A stretch of 64,000 nt of DNA from Fasciolopsis buskii. Its lineage: Eukaryota > Platyhelminthes > Trematoda > Plagiorchiida > Fasciolidae. The stretch spans positions 109,158-173,157 of the forward strand of contig LUCM01001998.1 of the NCBI GenBank assembly GCA_008360955.1, read 5' to 3'. Both the position numbers and the translations under genes were made by a program. This document shows, piece by piece, positions 59,270 to 64,000 of this stretch; the first letter of the stretch is position 1; every line of letters starts with the position of its first letter. Below the pieces are notes generated by a model. It was not told the DNA's origin and made no database searches. It saw nothing but the letters and a program-made list of their open reading frames with translations.

Positions 59270-60270
59270 GCCCCATGAAATCTTAGCGTTCTCAGGTGAA
59301 TGTAATAAACTAGTTGTTATCAAATTTCTCCCCAGCTAGTGGAGTTTGAGTCATCTTAGGATAGTCGAATGGTGCTTGCCCGTCAACTCACTGCTGCTTC
59401 CTTAGTGTGACTGCACTTTCCACTGTGAACTTCCTTCAAACAATAACAACGAGAATATCAGGTCATTGGTATAGATAGTCGACTTTCATTATTAGTACTT
59501 ACAAATAAACCTCCACACAGCCAAATGTAGACATGATTTTCAGTAGCTTCCAATTCGTAGAAGTTTATGAATGTATCTTCGTGTTTGAAATCTATCTCCC
59601 TTGAATTGCCGAATCACTCTATAGGTAGAGATTGGATGGCGTGACAGGATACTTACCAGAGCTTATGAGCTGGAACCATAACACAGGCTAACTTCAAATC
59701 ACCCTCTGAGGGTCATGGCATCAACACTGCATGGTTTCGTCATCGGGGTTAACCTGTACATTCGGCCCATCAGTACTGAAAAAGTTGGTGCCTACGTGTC
59801 ATGACTCCTCTGGTTCCATGGTAGACAGCTTTCAGTTTGCAAGCATCAACTACGCCTAAATTCGTGGACTGCTGTACTAGAGATTAGGAATCCGAAAGCG
59901 ACTCTTATTTTCATAAACCCTTGTTAATGCAACGGTAGACTGAATTATGTATGGGTATGACCTGACTGGAACATTTCTGATGGGCACTAACTTATTTGTG
60001 GCAGAAGCATTTTGGATAGGAAGTCCAGGCGAGTCCACTCTGTTTATGATAGTCCCCTGTATTACGTTTGACGCCAGTATATTTCACTTGGCCACACATA
60101 TTCGTGATAGTTTACTGTTTTATCATAGTACTTGTCGCTATATACACTAACAAATATTTTGGTACGCTCCCATTGTATTCCGACCGCTACACAGCGCTAA
60201 ACATTTCAGTAAATAGTAGTATATATATCGACATCTGGTAAACGGACAGTCTTCTTCGAATTTGTTCCAA
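59270..60270. other. No gene recognised
   Basis: Only short unassigned frames are present. Confidence 0.35.
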
Positions 60271-60274
60271 TAAC

Positions 60275-61240
60275 TGTATTGTATACAGTTTGAAGAATAA
60301 AAATGTCGCATTTCAGTCAAAAACCATGGAGAAAAATAAGAAAATAACTGCAATCAACACCTTGCAAAAAAATGAAAGTAGCACATTGAAAGATCGTTGT
60401 TCAGAAGATGCGTGGAATCAGAAAGAAATTTGTGAGAAAATTCCTCTCATGCTGATAAGTGTTGATCACACATATTTGGGGACAAATCAGTTAGTGGTAC
60501 GAGGGATACACGGCTAATAACTGATGGCCCCCGGCAAAGAATTTTGAAGTCTGTTTTAAGCGAACCTGGAAAAATAACNNNNNNNNNNNNNNNNNNNNNN
60601 NNNNNNNNNNNNNNNNNNNNNNNNNNNNNNNNNNNNNNNNNNNNNNNNNNNNNNNNNNNNNNNNNNNNNNNNNNNNNNNNNNNNNNNNNNNNNNNNNNNN
60701 NNNNNNNNNNNNNNNNNNNNNNNNNNNNNNNNNNNNNNNNNNNNNNNNNNNNNNNNNNNNNNNNNNNNNNNNNNNNNNNNNNNNNNNNNNNNNNNNNNNN
60801 NNNTTGTTCGCCTGAACGGGTGGAAAGCTGACCTGGATTGCATCTTGAGCCTTAACGGAAGCAGACAATGATCATTTCTTGAAACTGTAGCACGCAGTTT
60901 CAGGGAAAATAAATCAGGGTGGTTGGTAGTAATTATATTTAAAATGGAGTTGCCTCTGTTGGGAGAAACGTTGAGGTCAATCAAATCAAACACAATCAGT
61001 GGTAGAGTAGATGCAAGATTGAAATCAACTACGATAATATGCAGACTATTCTCAAGAAATGGAACAATGATAGCTGAAATATAATCGAGTTAAATGGCTT
61101 TTTTGAGTTTAAAGATGCTCTTTATACGTTCGTTATGATCGGATTGGTATGGCGGGTGAACGTGGAATAACTATGTTACGATGCATTCAGTTCCATTTAG
61201 GGCGTAGGTGAAAATATCTTCTGACTCGTCAGGCCACAAG
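60275..61240 (-). mobile_element. CR1/Jockey-like retrotransposon, interrupted by a sequence gap
   Basis: The 3' part (60275-60578) matches 22050-22543 and the part right of the gap (60804-60960) matches 23976-24160, both in the same orientation. Upstream on the minus strand an endonuclease segment is readable (IIVVDFN at about 61030, then LIVFDLIDLNVSPNRGNSIL and NIITTNHPDLFSLK). The reverse transcriptase itself falls in the gap. Confidence 0.75.
60579..60803. other. Assembly gap, 225 Ns
   Basis: A run of N lies inside the CR1/Jockey-like copy. By comparison with the copy at 22-24 kb the missing sequence should be about 1.4 kb, so the N count is probably not the true size. Confidence 0.95.
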
Positions 61241-61739
61241 AATTCTATATATTTTGTCACACCACCTTCAGTATTCTTTGTCGAGACTCAGTGGACCCTG
61301 AAGCTGCCTGTCAATTTGAGTGAATCAATAATACCCGAGTTCAAGCACGATTCTTGTATACAGATGACGCAAGTGTGAACGTGAATCGGTGATTGCAGTG
61401 CGGGAGACATATCCGATATTTTCGTAAATAGAGAACGATGTTGGTACTCAACATTGCGTGAATGGACATCTCGGCCAGGTGGGTGCAATTAAGAGCTGCC
61501 TGCTAGCCAACACGAGTGCTTGTTCTGGATGAATCAGATCTTTGAGGTACAACACTGCGTGATCCCATTTCGGGATGGGAATCAATTGGGTTTTTAAACA
61601 GCAATAATTCCAACCGAGTGTAGCAACGAAAGGAGATCCTAATGGAACCAAAAATCTCCAAAGAAAACAACTATTTAATGATGACAGAATAATAATGCAG
61701 CCAGTTAAAGTGTACTCATACTTAAGATTGACGATGGAT

Positions 61740-62880
61740 ATCAATGTATGTTATCCAGGGCTCAAAAACAGTGTTTTTGAGGACCAAGCTGGTTTTCATT
61801 TTGGTCGAGATTGTATCGATCGCATCTATATAACAAGCGTTAGGTCACAGATGTCTTCCGCGGACCCGTGATATTTGCTTTTTGTGATCTAAAAGTGACG
61901 TTCCATTTAATCGATCGCGCAGCTCTCTGGCACTGTTTACTACTAAATGGTGTGCCAGAAGAATTGACTTCACTTTCCCATTCTTTGTAATAAGATTGTA
62001 AGCAGCCGGGATCACGAGATTTCAATCGAGTTAAACATGAGAAGTGGTGTTTGCCGGCGTTGAACACTTACACTCTTCAATTTTGACTGAGATCAATGGG
62101 GGACTATCTTTGTCATCGTGTGAGAATACTTGCATTGATATTTATTGGAGCAGTAACTTTTTAACTTCTAATAGGCAGACGATGCCGTGGTTCTCAGTGA
62201 AGAATCAAATAAGCCGCTAGTTTGTCTCGGCCATCTAAACTCTGGAGTTTTGGATGGATTTTGAACTACCTAAACACGAAACATGGGTGTGCGACGGAAC
62301 AGACCTCAGGCCTAATCTTACTCTTGGAGGAAAAGAATTTGGACCAGTAGATAAACACTATTTTTTACAGTTATGTACCACCTGACGGTCATGTATTGGA
62401 TCAAGTGTGTTCAGGTATGCAAGAGCCATGATCGGTGTTTATCGATTTGAGACATCTATCAATCAAGGGTCCAGTTTTCACTTTGGCAGTGACGTCAGTT
62501 CGGTTACTAGGCTCAGGAACGACTGTGGAAGACAAAAGATAAGCGAAGACTGTCCTTTTAATATTTCCAGAGTTTTGAAGAAGAATTTTATGGCCACTGC
62601 TGAGATCTGGCCTAGGCTAATGGATCTTCAAAATTTGGCACTTGCGCCAACTCTGAATTCCAATAGATTAAGGTGGTCGGAAGAGGCGTTACGCCTTCAC
62701 CAAGAGATACCGTTTCGATATACGTCGTTCTTTGAGAGTGGCAGTGGTTTATGTATGAATTAGAGTGGTCAGTCGATGGACATGGCTGAAGAATTTAAAA
62801 AGCTTAGGCGTTGCACTGCCCCGTGTAGGTAGGCTCAGATTATCCCTATGAGGCCAACGAGATTGTCCAGCTTGACGGTT
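61740..62880 (+). mobile_element. RTE-type reverse transcriptase, dead
   Basis: The plus strand gives VFEDQAGFHFGRDCID-like and then FCDLKVTFHLIDRAALWHCL with LLNGVPEELTSLSHSL (61760-61990). Further on are LRSMGDYLCH and an EEKNLDQ block near 62330. The C-terminal region is too degraded to align securely; a 118-codon frame at 62407-62763 covers it. No catalytic box can be read. Confidence 0.6.
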
Positions 62881-63440
62881 GGCTATAAGACTGAACGCGG
62901 TAGTCAGGACTGTTTTTTTACTCAAGGTACTTTCATCCCTCCATAGGTCTTATGTCTTACGGGCCTTTAATCTTTCTACCGTTGATAGTCGGTGCTGGAA
63001 GGTAGCAATCAATGCCGAAAAAAGTTTGAACCAGGGCAACGTTTATGCAAACTGCACTTAGCTAAAATGTCTGTAAAATACACGCATCCTGTACTATCTG
63101 TCTTCTTCCTGCGGTAACCCACTACATTTACGATCTCAGTTATCTCAAGCTTCTGATTTTGTGGTATCCACCTCGCCAACACAGCAACAAATAGTCGCCA
63201 TAAGGCTTGGAGTATTTTGAGAGCAGGAAGGTAAATAGTAGTTCAAAAATCAAACCACAACAAATTCGAAAAAATTCCAACGTGAAGTTAACCTAACGAC
63301 GAATTCCGTTTCAAAGAGATCAATGAGGCTAGTCCTTTTTTGCGGCCGAAAAGATTTAGGTCAGAGACATCAAAAAATAACCATCCAAGTGGCTGCCTGT
63401 CATATTTTACGAAATTTGGAGTGTTCGACTCTCGGAAGTG
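62880..63440. other. No gene recognised
   Basis: I see nothing supported in this stretch. Confidence 0.35.
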
Positions 63441-63447
63441 CTTTCTT

Positions 63448-63918
63448 TCATGTTTTAAAGCCGTAAATTGACCATCTCTTCTCAGCTAACGAAGATATAG
63501 AAAATTCGAGACAGTAATCGGATGTGTCAGATGTATTACATTCATCGTGATGTGGAATAACAACGATAAGACAGTACACGAGATAGTGTGACACGTACGC
63601 GTTAGGGCCCCTCTGAAATAGCTTACGAGTGTCTTGATCTGAGGTGTGAAATAATGAAGCTCGGTAAACGTACCAGGTAGTACCAACATTTGCAGAGTCA
63701 GAACAAAGGTCGCACCACACAGCAAACCCGTTACAGCAACAAAACAGAGCAGGCTTGCCAAGCAGTAAAGGAGTTTCGAGGTCCAAAATTTCCGGAAGTA
63801 CGTTAACGAGCGGAAATGTACAGTTCTCGTGTCCGGTAGACCAAACGCGATAAACAGATGTTACAGAATCAAAATGGTATTCAAAAATAATCACGTTTCT
63901 CCGAAATGTGATTGCCAC
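63448..63918 (-). CDS. Candidate coding region, two competing frames
   Basis: A 156-codon minus-strand frame starts MAITFRRNVIIFEYHFDSV and is cysteine-rich in the middle. A second frame over the same DNA encodes a strongly hydrophobic stretch (LLYCLASLLCFVAVTGLLC, then ATFVLTLQMLVLPGTF) and runs into a good donor CTC|GTAAGC near 63631. The second looks like a membrane-protein exon. Only one, or neither, is real. No family is recognised. Confidence 0.25.
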   Translation of the reverse strand: MAITFRRNVIIFEYHFDSVTSVYRVWSTGHENCTFPLVNVLPEILDLETPLLLGKPALFCCCNGFAVWCDLCSDSANVGTTWYVYRASLFHTSDQDTRKLFQRGPNAYVSHYLVYCLIVVIPHHDECNTSDTSDYCLEFSISSLAEKRWSIYGFKT

Positions 63919-64000
63919 AAAAAGAATTGCATGGCCATAGTCAAATTAGTCCAATCTGGTCTCATCGCGCACATACATAGCCAAATGGATTACCGTCTGG

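Noticed and set aside
60544..60993. Long frames of 95-145 codons across the gap
   Set aside because: They exist only because Ns are read as codons.

Overview
This window looks like repeat-rich nuclear DNA from a eukaryote, most likely a parasitic flatworm (trematode or cestode). The grounds are moderate AT content, RTE-type and CR1/Jockey-type non-LTR retrotransposon fragments of the kind common in flukes and tapeworms, tRNA-derived SINEs, candidate introns of only 37-86 nt, and no bacterial operon structure. The phylum is an inference and the species cannot be named from the sequence.

Layout: 1-4.8 kb holds a decayed CR1/Jockey-like retrotransposon on the minus strand. 5.3-6.9 kb holds the only unmistakable host gene, an intronless divergent protein kinase with its poly(A) signal. 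7.8-8.5 kb has two weak candidate exons. 8.9-11.9 kb is a plus-strand RTE element with SINE insertions and an exact 851-bp duplication around a single N. 13.85-17.9 kb is a nest of minus-strand RTE copies, one inserted in the 3' end of another, plus a SINE and a shared unclassified repeat. 18.4-22 kb has AT microsatellites, a 98-bp palindrome, a CR1-like 3' end and SINE pieces. 22-25.8 kb holds two head-to-head CR1/Jockey-like RT copies. 26.8-27.7 kb is a 932-bp unit bounded by 119-bp inverted repeats. 28.5-36 kb is mostly unassignable with a few weak candidate exons. 36.7-39.1 kb (plus), 42.4-45.1 kb (minus), 48.9-50.6 kb (plus) and 61.7-62.9 kb (plus) are further RTE copies. 60.3-61.2 kb is another CR1/Jockey-like copy broken by a 225-N gap.

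Outside the retroelements, host coding signal is sparse. The best new candidate is a plus-strand multi-exon gene at about 51.5-54.25 kb. It is built from small exons with good splice sites and, apart from one step that needs a 7-nt microexon, matching phases; it would encode a coiled-coil protein of unknown function. A 132-codon minus-strand open frame at 58.3-58.7 kb and a small signal-peptide-bearing ORF at 59 kb are further candidates.

The genes do not form a pathway. The region reads as one kinase locus and one or two small genes embedded in layers of dead LINEs and SINEs. Several features (the exact duplication, an indel-noisy copy, an undersized gap) look like assembly problems and should be resolved before biological interpretation.
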